64,000 nucleotides of DNA, from positions 1,618,858 to 1,682,857 of the forward strand of contig CP017950.1 of NCBI GenBank assembly GCA_002838205.1. The letters run 5' to 3'. The first letter of the stretch is position 1. Every line of letters begins with the position of its first letter. Positions 23,041 through 31,716 of the stretch are shown here, piece by piece. Below the pieces are notes generated by a model that did no database searches, was not told the DNA's origin, and saw nothing but the letters and a program-made list of their open reading frames with translations. The DNA comes from Tenericutes bacterium MZ-XQ. GTDB taxonomy: Bacteria; Bacillota_I; Bacilli_A; Acholeplasmatales; Acholeplasmataceae. The position numbers and the translations under genes were made by a program.

Positions 23041-23560
23041 GTAATCTCTCCTTTATGTTTTTTAATACAACTTCTTCTCTGAGTAATACTGTTTTCAAAC
23101 CATACGCCTGATGATTAGCATCTTTCATCACTTTTTGATTATGATCGATACATAAGTCTATATCAACAAATGCAGGTTTGATATCATCAATGATTTCTCT
23201 TTTTTCTAGTTTTTTATATCCAATTTCTTCAACATCAACAAAATAATAGATTGATGTTTGAAGATAAATTGATTCATTTGTAAATAAACCATATTTGATT
23301 TCGTTAATAAACCCTAAGGGTTCTTTAATTTTTATTTGTGAAGCCCCAATTTCTTCCTTAAGTTCTCTTTTTAAGGCTTTTTCTTCATTTTCATTAGATT
23401 TCAATCCACCACCAGGAAATGTATAATCATCAAAACGTTTCGAGTAGAGCATGAGAATTTGCTTTTCATCATTGATAATAATTGCTCGAATTGTTTTTCT
23501 ACGTTTCTGAGGTTTTTTAATAATTCCCTCTTCAATAATAGGGGGTCCTAGCTCTCTCAT
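23027..23560 (-). CDS. NUDIX hydrolase
   Basis: 177 residues. The Nudix box runs from GGGLKSNENEEKALKRELKEE to IGA (about residues 50-73), with the metal-binding REXXEE core. Residues 1-20 are basic. It hydrolyses a nucleoside diphosphate linked to another group; the substrate is unknown. Overlaps dut and the recombinase gene, so it is part of the trmFO-xer-nudix-dut operon. Confidence 0.85.
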   Translation of the reverse strand: MRELGPPIIEEGIIKKPQKRRKTIRAIIINDEKQILMLYSKRFDDYTFPGGGLKSNENEEKALKRELKEEIGASQIKIKEPLGFINEIKYGLFTNESIYLQTSIYYFVDVEEIGYKKLEKREIIDDIKPAFVDIDLCIDHNQKVMKDANHQAYGLKTVLLREEVVLKNIKERLHEKI

Positions 23561-24465
23561 TTTTTGATCATCCTTGGGTGTGTTAACTTATATTTTTCTT
23601 TTATAGTTTCACTTGATACATGCGTATAGACTTGTGTTGATTTTAAATGTTCATGGCCTAAAAGCTCTTGAACAACTCTAAGATCTGCACCATGGTTGAG
23701 TAACGTGGTTGCAAATGCATGTCTTAGCATGTGTGGGTGTATTTTAAATGTTTCACCTGATTTTTGAATGATCGTTTTTAATATGATTTGAAGTCCTCTA
23801 ACACTTAAATGTCCACCTTTATAGTTTATAAAGACATATAACGTGTGTGTGTCTTTACCTTTTGATAGCAGTATAGGACGTATATATGTGAGATAGTGTC
23901 TAAGATCATCAACTAGCTTTTTATGAAGGGGTACATAACGATCTTTTGAACCTTTACCATGGATTAAAATTTGTTCTTGATCAAGCATCAAATCCTTAAT
24001 TGTCATATTGATGAGTTCAGATGCTCTTAGTCCTGAACTAAACAGTAAATCTAACATGACATAATTTCGAAACCCCAAAGGATTATATCTATCAATCGAT
24101 TTAAAGATCATTTCCATTTCATCATCTTCAATGATCTTAGGTAATTTCTTAGGAATCTTAGGTGTTTCAACATGCTCGAAAATATTGATATCTATCATAT
24201 GATTTTTCATTAAATATCCATAGAAAGTTCTTAAAGCGGATATCTTTCTAGAGATAGTTTTAGCAGATAACTCTAAACTATCCAAATGTGCGATAAAATG
24301 TCTTGCTAGACGTTCTCGGGTTGCATCAACTAAAGATTCAGCAAGTTCTTCGTTGGTTATAAACGCATGAAAATCAAGGATATCTCTTTTATATCCTTGT
24401 ATCGTATGGATTGAATAATTTTTTTGTGTTTGCAAGTCATTTAAAAAATCATCTAGATAATCCAA
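23557..24465 (-). CDS. xerC: Tyrosine recombinase of XerC/XerD type
   Basis: 302 residues. An N-terminal SAM-like domain (about 1-85) precedes the catalytic domain with all six residues: Arg in SSGLRASEL, Lys in HGKGSKDRY, His-x-x-Arg in HPHMLRHAFA, His in LGHEHL and the Tyr nucleophile in STQVYTHV. The usual Xer role is resolving chromosome dimers at dif. The order trmFO then xerC recalls Bacillus (trmFO-codV), so housekeeping Xer is more likely than a mobile integrase. Confidence 0.9.
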   Translation of the reverse strand: MDYLDDFLNDLQTQKNYSIHTIQGYKRDILDFHAFITNEELAESLVDATRERLARHFIAHLDSLELSAKTISRKISALRTFYGYLMKNHMIDINIFEHVETPKIPKKLPKIIEDDEMEMIFKSIDRYNPLGFRNYVMLDLLFSSGLRASELINMTIKDLMLDQEQILIHGKGSKDRYVPLHKKLVDDLRHYLTYIRPILLSKGKDTHTLYVFINYKGGHLSVRGLQIILKTIIQKSGETFKIHPHMLRHAFATTLLNHGADLRVVQELLGHEHLKSTQVYTHVSSETIKEKYKLTHPRMIKK

Positions 24466-25751
24466 GCATTCTCCTCCTTAAAGGTTTTAAGTGCTTCAAA
24501 AGAACGATCTCTATATAGCATTTTTCTTTCTTTTTTCTTATGTTTATATCCAAGTTCAGGAAATAATCCTAAGTTCGCATTCATCGGCACAAATGATTTG
24601 TTTGGTGTTGATATATAATGTGCCATTGCGCCCATCATTGTTTCTTTAGGTAGTGGCACTATTTGATTGTTTTTGATCAATGATGCCATTTGAATTGCAG
24701 CATTAAGTCCAGATGCCGCTGATTCCACGTATCCTTCTACACCTGATATTTGACCTGCAAAAAAAAGTTTAGGATATACTTTAGATTGAAATGCAGGATT
24801 TAATATGTTTGGGCTTTCTAAATAAGTATTTCTATGCATTACACCATATCTTACAATTTTAGCATGTTCTAATCCAGGAATTAAACTAATGACTTTCTTT
24901 TGCGCTGGCCATGTGAGATGTGTTTGAAAACCAACAATGTTATACATTGATTTACTATAGTCATCTTGTCTTAATTGAACAACTGCATAAGGTTTATCTT
25001 TCCCTTCAACTTCTAAACCTACTGGCTTTAATGGTCCGTATAAGAGTGTTTGTTCTCCTCTTGATGCCATCACTTCAACGGGCATACACCCTTCAAACAC
25101 ATTGTTTTCAAAACCTTTATGTTCTACTAAATCAGCTGTAATGAGTGCTTGATAAAATCTATCATATTCTTCTTTGTTCATAGGACAGTTAATATATGCA
25201 GCTTCACCTTTATCATATCTTGACTTTAAATAGCATGTGTTCATATCAATCGAAGATGCATCGATAATTGGTGCAATCGCATCAAAAAAATGTAAATGAT
25301 CTTGATGAACCAGCTGTTTGATACTCTCGAAAAGATGATCACTAGCAAGTGGTCCAGCAGCAACTATCGTATATTCATCAACATCAATATCTAAAACTTC
25401 ATCAAGAACTACTTCAATATTTGGATGATGCTTAATTTTATCTTCAATAAATCCTGAAAACATATCACGATCTACAGCTAAACTAGATCCTGCAGGGACT
25501 TGTGCATGATAAGCTGCTTCCATGATTAAAGAGTTAAAAGATTGCATCTCTCTTTTTAACAAACCAACAGCATTAAGTTCATCATTTGATCTTAATGAGT
25601 TCGAACAAACGAGTTCAGCAAAATGACCTGTTTGATGTGCAGGAGTCATTTTTTTTGGTCTCATTTCATATAACTTTACTTTAATATTTTGATTGGCTAG
25701 AAAGTAAGCAGCTTCAACGCCCGCTAATCCAGCTCCTATTATTTTTACCAT
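24453..25751 (-). CDS. trmFO: Folate/FAD-dependent tRNA (uracil-54-C5)-methyltransferase
   Basis: 432 residues from ATG 25751 (MVKIIGAGLAGVEAAYF), whose start is the FAD-binding GxGxxG fold. LVCSNSLRSNDELNAVGLLK, MPVEVMASRGEQTLLYGPLKPVGL and FFAGQISGVEGYVESAASGL are TrmFO signatures. It forms m5U54 in tRNA using methylene-tetrahydrofolate, so it depends on folate; the folate-transporter gene lies directly upstream. An ATG 24 bases earlier lacks a ribosome site. Confidence 0.95.
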   Translation of the reverse strand: MVKIIGAGLAGVEAAYFLANQNIKVKLYEMRPKKMTPAHQTGHFAELVCSNSLRSNDELNAVGLLKREMQSFNSLIMEAAYHAQVPAGSSLAVDRDMFSGFIEDKIKHHPNIEVVLDEVLDIDVDEYTIVAAGPLASDHLFESIKQLVHQDHLHFFDAIAPIIDASSIDMNTCYLKSRYDKGEAAYINCPMNKEEYDRFYQALITADLVEHKGFENNVFEGCMPVEVMASRGEQTLLYGPLKPVGLEVEGKDKPYAVVQLRQDDYSKSMYNIVGFQTHLTWPAQKKVISLIPGLEHAKIVRYGVMHRNTYLESPNILNPAFQSKVYPKLFFAGQISGVEGYVESAASGLNAAIQMASLIKNNQIVPLPKETMMGAMAHYISTPNKSFVPMNANLGLFPELGYKHKKKERKMLYRDRSFEALKTFKEENAWII

Positions 25752-25792
25752 TTCATCACCACTTCTATTATACATGAAAACTGCTCATTAAT

Positions 25793-25828
25793 AAAAAAAT
25801 GAACAAGGTTTTTTCAGCCTTGTTCATC
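25793..25828 (-). terminator. Terminator after folT
   Basis: Minus-strand stem ATGAACAAGG/CCTTGTTCAT followed by seven T residues. Confidence 0.9.
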
Positions 25829-25833
25829 GTTTC

Positions 25834-26373
25834 TTAAGCAGTTTGTCCTTTTGGTCTTTTAATTTGCATATCAACTAAAACTGGATTTAATTTTTCTTGT
25901 AAAGCATGAACCAAAATTGTAATGATTACAACATTTATTGGAATCATTGTTAATCTTACAGTTAAACTCGCTAAAGCTGTTTCTCTTGATAAAAATGTTA
26001 GTAAACCTATGGTATTTGCGACAGTAACTAAAACATGTGTTAAAAACAATACAAACACAAGTTTAATACGATCATATTTCTTATATAAGAACAGACCGGG
26101 TACAAATCCCCAAAGCATAGCACCTAATGCAAAGATAATCGCATATGTTCCGTTTGGAAAAGCAACAAAGCCCACTAAATCTGAAACATATCCCATAATT
26201 AACCCATAGATGGGCCCTAAAACAATTGATCCATATATTATTGGGATCGCATAAAACGGTACACCAAAGTTGTTGAAACTCAATATTTGTTTAAAGAAAA
26301 TGTCGATAACAATTGAGATCGCAACGAGCGATGATGCTAAAACTAACTTCTGTAATTCTCTACTTTTTTTCAT
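25834..26373 (-). CDS. folT: ECF transporter S component, probable folate (FolT)
   Basis: 179 residues with about five or six membrane helices. It has the look of an ECF substrate-binding subunit: IVIDIFFKQI, GVPFYAIPIIYGSIVLGPIYG, YVSDLVGF. S components pair with shared EcfA/EcfT energy subunits encoded elsewhere. Substrate is inferred from the THF riboswitch directly upstream, a strong pointer to folate. ATG 26373 follows an AAGGAGG site buried in a hairpin. Confidence 0.85.
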   Translation of the reverse strand: MKKSRELQKLVLASSLVAISIVIDIFFKQILSFNNFGVPFYAIPIIYGSIVLGPIYGLIMGYVSDLVGFVAFPNGTYAIIFALGAMLWGFVPGLFLYKKYDRIKLVFVLFLTHVLVTVANTIGLLTFLSRETALASLTVRLTMIPINVVIITILVHALQEKLNPVLVDMQIKRPKGQTA

Positions 26374-26380
26374 GAAAAAA

Positions 26381-26518
26381 GACCTCCTTATGTTAGAGGT
26401 CCACCATAATCACTTACAGCGGACGCATTAGAAAACCGCCACAAATGTGTTCGTTCTAATCCGACATCCCATGATTAGACACTTAACGCTTCCTAATTAC
26501 TCTGTAGGTTCATTATAC
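26381..26518 (-). promoter_or_regulatory. THF riboswitch and expression platform of folT
   Basis: The minus strand reads GCGTTAAGTGTC, then GGGATGTCGGATTAG, then AATGCGTCCGCTGT, the conserved segments of the tetrahydrofolate riboswitch; the aptamer spans about 26414-26508. A TATAAT box is at 26513-26518. After the aptamer GACCTC (26396-26401) pairs with GAGGTC (26381-26386), and six T residues run into the start codon. The 3' arm contains the AAGGAGG ribosome site. Binding of THF should turn folT off. Confidence 0.9.
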
Positions 26519-26545
26519 AATATTAATCTTTTTTTGTATATCAAT

Positions 26546-27196
26546 TTATTTTAAAATCCAATCTATAGGTTTTAGACCTTCTTTTTCTAAAAAATAATTT
26601 GTTTTAGAGAACGGTTTTGATCCAAAAAAACCTCTTGATGCTGATAATGGAGATGGATGTGCAGATGAAATAACATGATGCTTATTTAGATCAATGTATT
26701 TCATAAAACTTTTCGCATGATTCCCCCATAAAATAAATACCACTGGTTTTTCTTTATCATTTACTTTTTTAACTGCTTCTAAAGTGAAAGTTTCCCACCC
26801 TTTTTTTTGATGAGATAGTGGTTCATGCAGTCTAACTGTTAATACTGTGTTTAACAATAAAACGCCTTGTTTTGCCCAATGCGTAAGATTTCCTGTTTTT
26901 GGATATGGGATATTTAAATCTGATACTAACTCCTTATAGATATTTTTTAAACTCGGTGGATAATCTTCATTTTCCACACTAAATGCTAGCCCATGCGCTT
27001 GATTAAGATTATGATATGGATCTTGTCCAATGATGACTACCTTAACATCTTCATACGGAGTTAGTTTAAAACAGGATAACCTCTTTTCTTTTGGTGGTAA
27101 TACAACATGATGTGCATCTTCATCTTTTAAAAAAGCGATTAATGCTTTGAAATATGGATTTTCTAATTCTTTTTTGATTAAATCATCCCAAGTCAT
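26546..27196 (-). CDS. ung: Uracil-DNA glycosylase
   Basis: 216 residues from ATG 27196 (MTWDDLIKKEL), preceded by AAGGTGA. The catalytic water-activating motif GQDPYHN, the GLAFSV loop, LLLNTVLTVR, FILWGNHAKS and the C-terminal SSAHPSPLSASRGFFG are all present. It removes uracil from DNA. Its start overlaps the end of the sipW gene by 14 bases, so it may be read through from the matrix-like operon. Confidence 0.95.
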   Translation of the reverse strand: MTWDDLIKKELENPYFKALIAFLKDEDAHHVVLPPKEKRLSCFKLTPYEDVKVVIIGQDPYHNLNQAHGLAFSVENEDYPPSLKNIYKELVSDLNIPYPKTGNLTHWAKQGVLLLNTVLTVRLHEPLSHQKKGWETFTLEAVKKVNDKEKPVVFILWGNHAKSFMKYIDLNKHHVISSAHPSPLSASRGFFGSKPFSKTNYFLEKEGLKPIDWILK

Positions 27197-27788
27197 GATC
27201 TTCACCTTCAGTTTTTGGTTCATCCTTTTTCTTAATTAACTTAACAATCACAACAACAATAGTGATGTTAACAATCAATAAACCAACTAATACAGGATTT
27301 CTTAGTCCTGAAACTATCGTTCCTAAGAATGGCAATCTAAACACATAGGCACCAATCACTTGATCATATGTTAAATCAGTAATATTACCGTTTTCATCAT
27401 ATATTGTATCAACACTGGAGTTGTTGTCACCTTGAGTGATATACGCACCTGTCTGATCATCAATATCAATGAGTCTATGGACAATTCTAATTTTCACCCA
27501 AACTGTTTCACCTTGTGAATTTTGTCCTCTTGCGTAATTATAAAATGAGATGACATCATCTACTTCGATATCTTCTTCATCAACTTTTTTAAGCATGATG
27601 ACATCACCAGGCTCAATGGTAGGCTTCATGGATTCTGTTAATGTGGAAATCGTTGTTAATTGAAATCTAAAAACATCAATCACTTTCTCAGGTAAAAACA
27701 AACTTAAAGAAACATAGACAAGTAAAATGAGTGTAACCAAGTAAAATAAAACTGTTTTAATTGTTTGAGATTTGTTCTGTTTTTTCAT
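27183..27788 (-). CDS. sipW: Signal peptidase I, SipW (S26B) type, catalytically complete
   Basis: 201 residues. An N-terminal membrane segment (about 12-30) leads to TLTESMKPTI with nucleophile Ser53. The general base is His104 in IRIVHRLID, the mark of S26B enzymes, which have His instead of Lys. Asp121 lies in TQGDNNS. A C-terminal helix (about 165-190) follows. SipW releases TasA-type secreted proteins in Bacillus. It is the only one of three tandem SipW-like genes here with a full set of active residues. Overlaps ung and the upstream gene. Confidence 0.88.
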   Translation of the reverse strand: MKKQNKSQTIKTVLFYLVTLILLVYVSLSLFLPEKVIDVFRFQLTTISTLTESMKPTIEPGDVIMLKKVDEEDIEVDDVISFYNYARGQNSQGETVWVKIRIVHRLIDIDDQTGAYITQGDNNSSVDTIYDENGNITDLTYDQVIGAYVFRLPFLGTIVSGLRNPVLVGLLIVNITIVVVIVKLIKKKDEPKTEGEDHDLG

Positions 27789-28423
27789 CTTTTTTGATCC
27801 TTTAGTATTTTATCTTTATCTTTAAACATCACATAATGAACAATATATACAATTAATGCATGTAATATAATCATCGTTATGAATCCTCTAGGTGTCGATG
27901 CTGTGTAATAGAATATGCCAATGATGTTAGCTTCATCAGTATATATACCTTCGATTTCATCATAACTATACCTATTTCTAATGACATCATCAAAAGTAGC
28001 TTCGACTTCTTGACTGATTATATCATTATCTAAGATTTCGACTTCCCAATAATAGTTGTTGCCATAAAGCCCAAAAACCAATACTCGATCTCCAGAGTTT
28101 AAAGTAGTTTTATCTATGGTCTTAAGTCTTACGACTTCACCTGTCAAATCTTCGTCGATTTCTTGATCTTTACTAATCGCGATCACATATCGATAGTTAA
28201 AAATTTCTTTAGATAAATCTTTGGATATCAGCGGTAAAGCCATAAACACTAAATGAAGCACTGCTAGGATAACAATGCTTCCAAATATGATTTGTTTAGT
28301 TTTCTTTTTATGCTTAGGTTTTTTACTTTTTTTAGTAACTACCTGTTCTGATTTATGATTTAAATATAGTAATAAATCTTCAGTTGATAATAATTCATTC
28401 AAGATTCCACATCCTAAATGCAC
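27785..28423 (-). CDS. SipW-like membrane protein without catalytic residues
   Basis: 212 residues. A basic N-terminal part (about 20-42), a membrane segment (about 44-66), an outer domain and a C-terminal membrane helix (about 178-198). The outer domain follows the outline of the SipW neighbours: LNSGDRVLVFG matches their xxxDDVISF strand, and YDEIEGIYTDEANIIGIF matches YDQVIGAYVFRLPFLGTI. I see no serine, histidine or aspartate in the catalytic places. The relation is weak and judged by eye. Start is GTG 28423; TTG 28402 (LNELLSTED) is a good alternative. Confidence 0.6.
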   Translation of the reverse strand: MHLGCGILNELLSTEDLLLYLNHKSEQVVTKKSKKPKHKKKTKQIIFGSIVILAVLHLVFMALPLISKDLSKEIFNYRYVIAISKDQEIDEDLTGEVVRLKTIDKTTLNSGDRVLVFGLYGNNYYWEVEILDNDIISQEVEATFDDVIRNRYSYDEIEGIYTDEANIIGIFYYTASTPRGFITMIILHALIVYIVHYVMFKDKDKILKDQKR

Positions 28424-28989
28424 TAATCTTCATCGCTTACCTCTTTTTTGTCTTCAACCTTTTGCCCATGTTTAACAATGATGACAATGCCTGTTATAAT
28501 TAATCCGTTGATGACAATAACACCAATACCAAATGGACTTTTGATAAACTCAATAATGCTTCCTAAAACAGGAATTCTAAAAGCATAGCCTCCAACAATT
28601 CGATCCGATAAAATCACTCCAAAAGGAACGGTTGCTCCTTCAGCAATCACAGATATACGATATGTATCAGTATCAACTTCAGTGATACTATCAACATAAT
28701 ATGTGACCATTTCTGTATCACCATCATAGTTAATATCTGCTTCAAAGGTGATTAAATCCCCTTCTTCTAATTGACTAGCATTTACTTTATTGATAAACAC
28801 AAGATCATTAGGTTTAATTGAAGGTTCCATTGTGTCATATTTCGCTATATAAGTTCTTACTTGAAAAATATTAATGGTTTGTTTAGGTATAAAAGCTTCC
28901 ATAAGAATGAATAAGACTAAGAGTCCAAGTAAGACAAACATTGACCAGAAAGCTACATCTTTTATAACAGATTTTGTTTTATGATTCAT
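28423..28989 (-). CDS. SipW-like protein, predicted inactive signal peptidase
   Basis: 188 residues with the same layout as SipW: membrane helix about 14-30, YDTMEPSIKPNDLVF at about 51-65, and a C-terminal helix. The catalytic Ser is Thr53, the His region reads MVTYYVDSI with no His, and the Asp region reads AEGATV with no Asp. The fold is therefore likely kept without activity, perhaps as a chaperone or partner for SipW or its substrates. Ends one base into the next gene. Confidence 0.8.
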   Translation of the reverse strand: MNHKTKSVIKDVAFWSMFVLLGLLVLFILMEAFIPKQTINIFQVRTYIAKYDTMEPSIKPNDLVFINKVNASQLEEGDLITFEADINYDGDTEMVTYYVDSITEVDTDTYRISVIAEGATVPFGVILSDRIVGGYAFRIPVLGSIIEFIKSPFGIGVIVINGLIITGIVIIVKHGQKVEDKKEVSDED

Positions 28990-29028
28990 ATATGACCCAT
29001 CCCTATATTTATAGTAATTATTGATGTC

Positions 29029-29037
29029 ATTATATCA
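29029..29037 (-). promoter_or_regulatory. Extended -10 promoter before the SipW-like trio
   Basis: TGATATAAT on the minus strand (TATAAT at 29029-29034) about 40 bases before ATG 28989. There is no clear -35. It would let the signal-peptidase genes be transcribed without the upstream c-di-GMP switch. Confidence 0.5.
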
Positions 29038-29059
29038 TATTTTTAAACTTTTTATGACA

Positions 29060-29090
29060 AAGCCAGCATTTTTTATGTTCATGCTGGCTT
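29060..29090 (-). terminator. Hairpin after the repeat-protein gene
   Basis: The ten-base stem AAGCCAGCAT/ATGCTGGCTT has an 11-base loop. In the leftward direction it is followed only by TGTCAT, so termination should be partial; the T run is better for rightward transcription. It may separate secreted proteins from peptidase genes by partial stop or RNA protection. Confidence 0.55.
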
Positions 29091-29095
29091 TTTTA

Positions 29096-30400
29096 TTAAT
29101 TTTCGTACAAACCCCATGAAGCTGGTGTTATATCTGGTATTTCGTTTACGGTTTGTTGTAATGCTTGATATACAGCATCATTATAGAATACAACATCTCC
29201 TGATTGATATACATGATATGAATACCAGTCATAACCTGTGAGTCTATTCCAAGCATTTTGAATAGTGCCTGGTGCACCTTGGTTTGCGTTAGTTGCATTA
29301 ACAACAACATATACTTCACCATTATAGACAACATATTCACCAAGAGTATAGGTGTTCAGTGAATTGTAGTATATGGTTGCCATACCATTCCAACTGTTTT
29401 GAGTTGTACCTGGTATATCAGATGAGTTAAGACTATTAGCTAGTTCATAAACATCACCTTGATACATAACTAAATCACCATTATTATATGTGTTATATTG
29501 TTGCCACTCTTGAGTGTTTATCGCTTGCCATATACCTTTTGATTCTAAAGAACCTGGAACAACTGTTCTGTCTTTACCAGTAACTTTGCCTTGAAGAGCC
29601 ACATAGAATAAACCATTATATAATGTGTATTCTGTATTGTTAGGTACTGAACCATTAAATGTAGGAACATTCAATACTGTCCATGCTCCATTTGTTCCTG
29701 GAACAGATCCTGTAGCCCATCCACCATTGGTTGTAATGTAATAATTGCCATTGTACTCGACAATATCACCATTAGCATACACATAGTTTAATGAGAATGT
29801 TAAATCACCATATAATGCCCAGTCATTTTGGGTGCCTGGTTCTGATGTTGTATAGTAACCTTTATAAATCCAAATTGAACCATTATGATATACAATGCTA
29901 TTAAGTTCAGATGCTTGTCCTGTTGTCCAACTTAACGTATCAGTAACTTCAGGTGCCCAAGGGCCATTTATACCTGATGTCTCTGGATTTGCATTTGTAT
30001 GTTGCCATTGAGCAACATAAATGTTTTCATTAAATAAGACGATATCTCCTGGATAATAAGTGATTTCTGCATACCAGTTTAGATCGTTATATACAGTCCA
30101 ATTATTTTGAATGGATGGTTCATTATTTAGAGTATATGAACCTTTGTATTCCCACATTTGACCATTAAACCAAACGAGGTTTCCAGTTGTATATGGTGTT
30201 TGTGCATCATAATATGAGATGCCATTTGGAGAATTAGGACCGAATGTCCAAGTACCTACTGTCACTTGACCATTTGCTTGATCTTGAGCATTTGATATCG
30301 AACTTGCCCAAAAAGCAAATGTATCATTTGTAGTTAGTGATAACATGAAAAGCATTACAATTAGTAATGTTGATAAAATACATTTATGACATTTTTTCAT
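29096..30400 (-). CDS. Secreted protein with eight carbohydrate-binding (CBM5/12-like) repeats
   Basis: 434 residues. The signal peptide runs through a hydrophobic core into FAFWASSISNAQ, the Phe-Ala-Phe/Tyr-Trp pattern seen in SipW-cleaved TasA/camelysin precursors; VTVGTWTFGP follows. The rest is about eight repeats of 40-48 residues with the pattern Y-x2-GD-x-V-x-YNG-x2-Y-x-A...PG...W, e.g. YANGDIVEYNGNYYI and YQSGDVVFYNDAVYQ. This is the pattern of chitin/cellulose-binding CBM5/12 modules. No catalytic domain is present, so the likely role is to bind or link polysaccharide outside the cell. Confidence 0.8.
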   Translation of the reverse strand: MKKCHKCILSTLLIVMLFMLSLTTNDTFAFWASSISNAQDQANGQVTVGTWTFGPNSPNGISYYDAQTPYTTGNLVWFNGQMWEYKGSYTLNNEPSIQNNWTVYNDLNWYAEITYYPGDIVLFNENIYVAQWQHTNANPETSGINGPWAPEVTDTLSWTTGQASELNSIVYHNGSIWIYKGYYTTSEPGTQNDWALYGDLTFSLNYVYANGDIVEYNGNYYITTNGGWATGSVPGTNGAWTVLNVPTFNGSVPNNTEYTLYNGLFYVALQGKVTGKDRTVVPGSLESKGIWQAINTQEWQQYNTYNNGDLVMYQGDVYELANSLNSSDIPGTTQNSWNGMATIYYNSLNTYTLGEYVVYNGEVYVVVNATNANQGAPGTIQNAWNRLTGYDWYSYHVYQSGDVVFYNDAVYQALQQTVNEIPDITPASWGLYEN

Positions 30401-30426
30401 GAAATCACCTCCTAAGGTTTAGGTTT

Positions 30427-30448
30427 AAAAGCGACTCAATAGAGTCGC
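30427..30448 (-). terminator. Attenuator hairpin between tasA-like and repeat-protein genes
   Basis: Perfect stem GCGACTC/GAGTCGC with a four-base loop, followed by TTTTAAA on the minus strand. A short T run suggests partial termination, giving more of the TasA-like protein than of the repeat protein. Confidence 0.65.
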
Positions 30449-30476
30449 ATTTGATATATGACTTGTATAATAAGAA

Positions 30477-31067
30477 TTATGCTGATAAAGAAGAATCAAC
30501 AGAGAATGTCAAATTAAATGTAATCACACCATTTGCTACCAAATCATAGTCATTTGCATCTACTGGTTCATCAATAGTTACTGTAACAGTTACTTCTACA
30601 GAACCACCATTTACTGAAATAGATGTACTTGCTAGTGAAATAGCAACATTCACATAATTATTTGGTGTACCATTATCATCCCAGCTAACAACTGCTCCAT
30701 CAATAAACACATTAGATTCAACCACTGATAATGTTCCTTCAAATCCATCTGCAGCAGTACCTGCTTCATCCCAATCAACATTGTAAGTGTAAACTACTTG
30801 TGTAACAAGTGTTTCTCCTTGACCAGCTGGTGTGCTATCTGATATTCTGCCAGCAGGTACTAAAATATTATTAATATTATTTGCATTTCCTGCACCTTCA
30901 CCTAAAGTAACAGTTGTTGTAACATCTTGACCAGAACCAATAGTAATAGTTTCGTCTGCTGATGCAGTTGCATCTGATACTGCTCCTGCCCAAAACGCAA
31001 ATGTAAATCCACTAACTGCTACCGCTAACATAACTAATAAACCAATAACTAATTTTCTTTGTTTCAT
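30477..31067 (-). CDS. TasA/camelysin (CalY) family secreted protein
   Basis: 196 residues. The signal peptide (about 1-27) ends in FTFAFWAGAVSDATASA, the characteristic site for SipW. The mature part is beta-rich: many Val/Thr strands, NVAISLASTSISVNGG, and a C-terminal VITFNLTFSVDSS like other TasA domains. Family members are biofilm fibre proteins or cell-surface metalloprotease-like proteins. It is the intact one of two tandem copies and lies downstream of the c-di-GMP switch. Assignment rests on signal-peptide type, operon and fold pattern. Confidence 0.8.
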   Translation of the reverse strand: MKQRKLVIGLLVMLAVAVSGFTFAFWAGAVSDATASADETITIGSGQDVTTTVTLGEGAGNANNINNILVPAGRISDSTPAGQGETLVTQVVYTYNVDWDEAGTAADGFEGTLSVVESNVFIDGAVVSWDDNGTPNNYVNVAISLASTSISVNGGSVEVTVTVTIDEPVDANDYDLVANGVITFNLTFSVDSSLSA

Positions 31068-31113
31068 AAATAAATCTCTCCTTTGTTTTTAACCTTTTTT
31101 TTATTTTTATTTT

Positions 31114-31688
31114 TTATTCAACAACTTCTTCTTTCGGTTCTACACTAAAACTTAACGTGAAACTTAAATCCTGACCCTTAATAGCTTCAAATGCAGCAAC
31201 CGAATCTTCCACATTTGCATCTAAAGGATCATCTACTTCGCTTTCATCAAGAGGTTCAATCAGTCTAACTACAACAACGACTTCAACTGCGGAATTGAAT
31301 AATTCATTCACATGCAAGTCTTTAGTGCCATTAATCGTAATTTCAACTAAATGAGCATACTCATCAGAACCACCAATCAATATACTTGAAGCTTCTACAA
31401 TCAAATTCACACTTTTTACTAACTCCTTATCAACTGATACTGAGTAAGTAAAACTTGCTTCTTCATATTGTCCAACGAAGAACGCTTTGCCTTTAGTACT
31501 AACCGTCCAGTGAACTCATCTCCGACTTCAACAATTTGAAGGTTTGCTTGTTCGCCTCCAAACTCAATGATTACATTAGAGTTTGTATTGACATCATTCC
31601 AATAAGCAACCGCGGCAGTCGATGTAAATGCTAAAGCGATAACTAATAATATAATGATCAAAATTTGAACATGTTTTCCTCTTAGCAC
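31114..31688 (-). pseudogene. TasA/camelysin-like gene broken by a frameshift
   Basis: The first frame starts at GTG 31688, eight bases after AGGAGGT, and reads a signal peptide ending in TAAVAYWNDVNTNSN, a SipW-type site. After VEVGDE the sense passes to another frame near 31512-31517, which continues VHWTVSTKGKAFFVGQYEEA and runs to a stop at 31114 through LSFTLSFSVEPKEEVVE. One missing base explains it. The two parts together would make about 190 residues, like the intact neighbour. A sequencing error or programmed shift is possible; I saw no slippery site. Confidence 0.75.
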
Positions 31689-31716
31689 ATAAACTACCTC
31701 CTAATTACAGGCTATG

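Noticed and set aside
23557-24465. Tyrosine recombinase as a phage or island integrase
   Set aside because: It lies in a housekeeping operon after trmFO, with Xer length and no attachment-site duplication or cargo nearby.
29146-29343. A 65-residue frame inside the repeat-protein gene
   Set aside because: A shifted shadow of the CBM-like repeats, without its own start signals.
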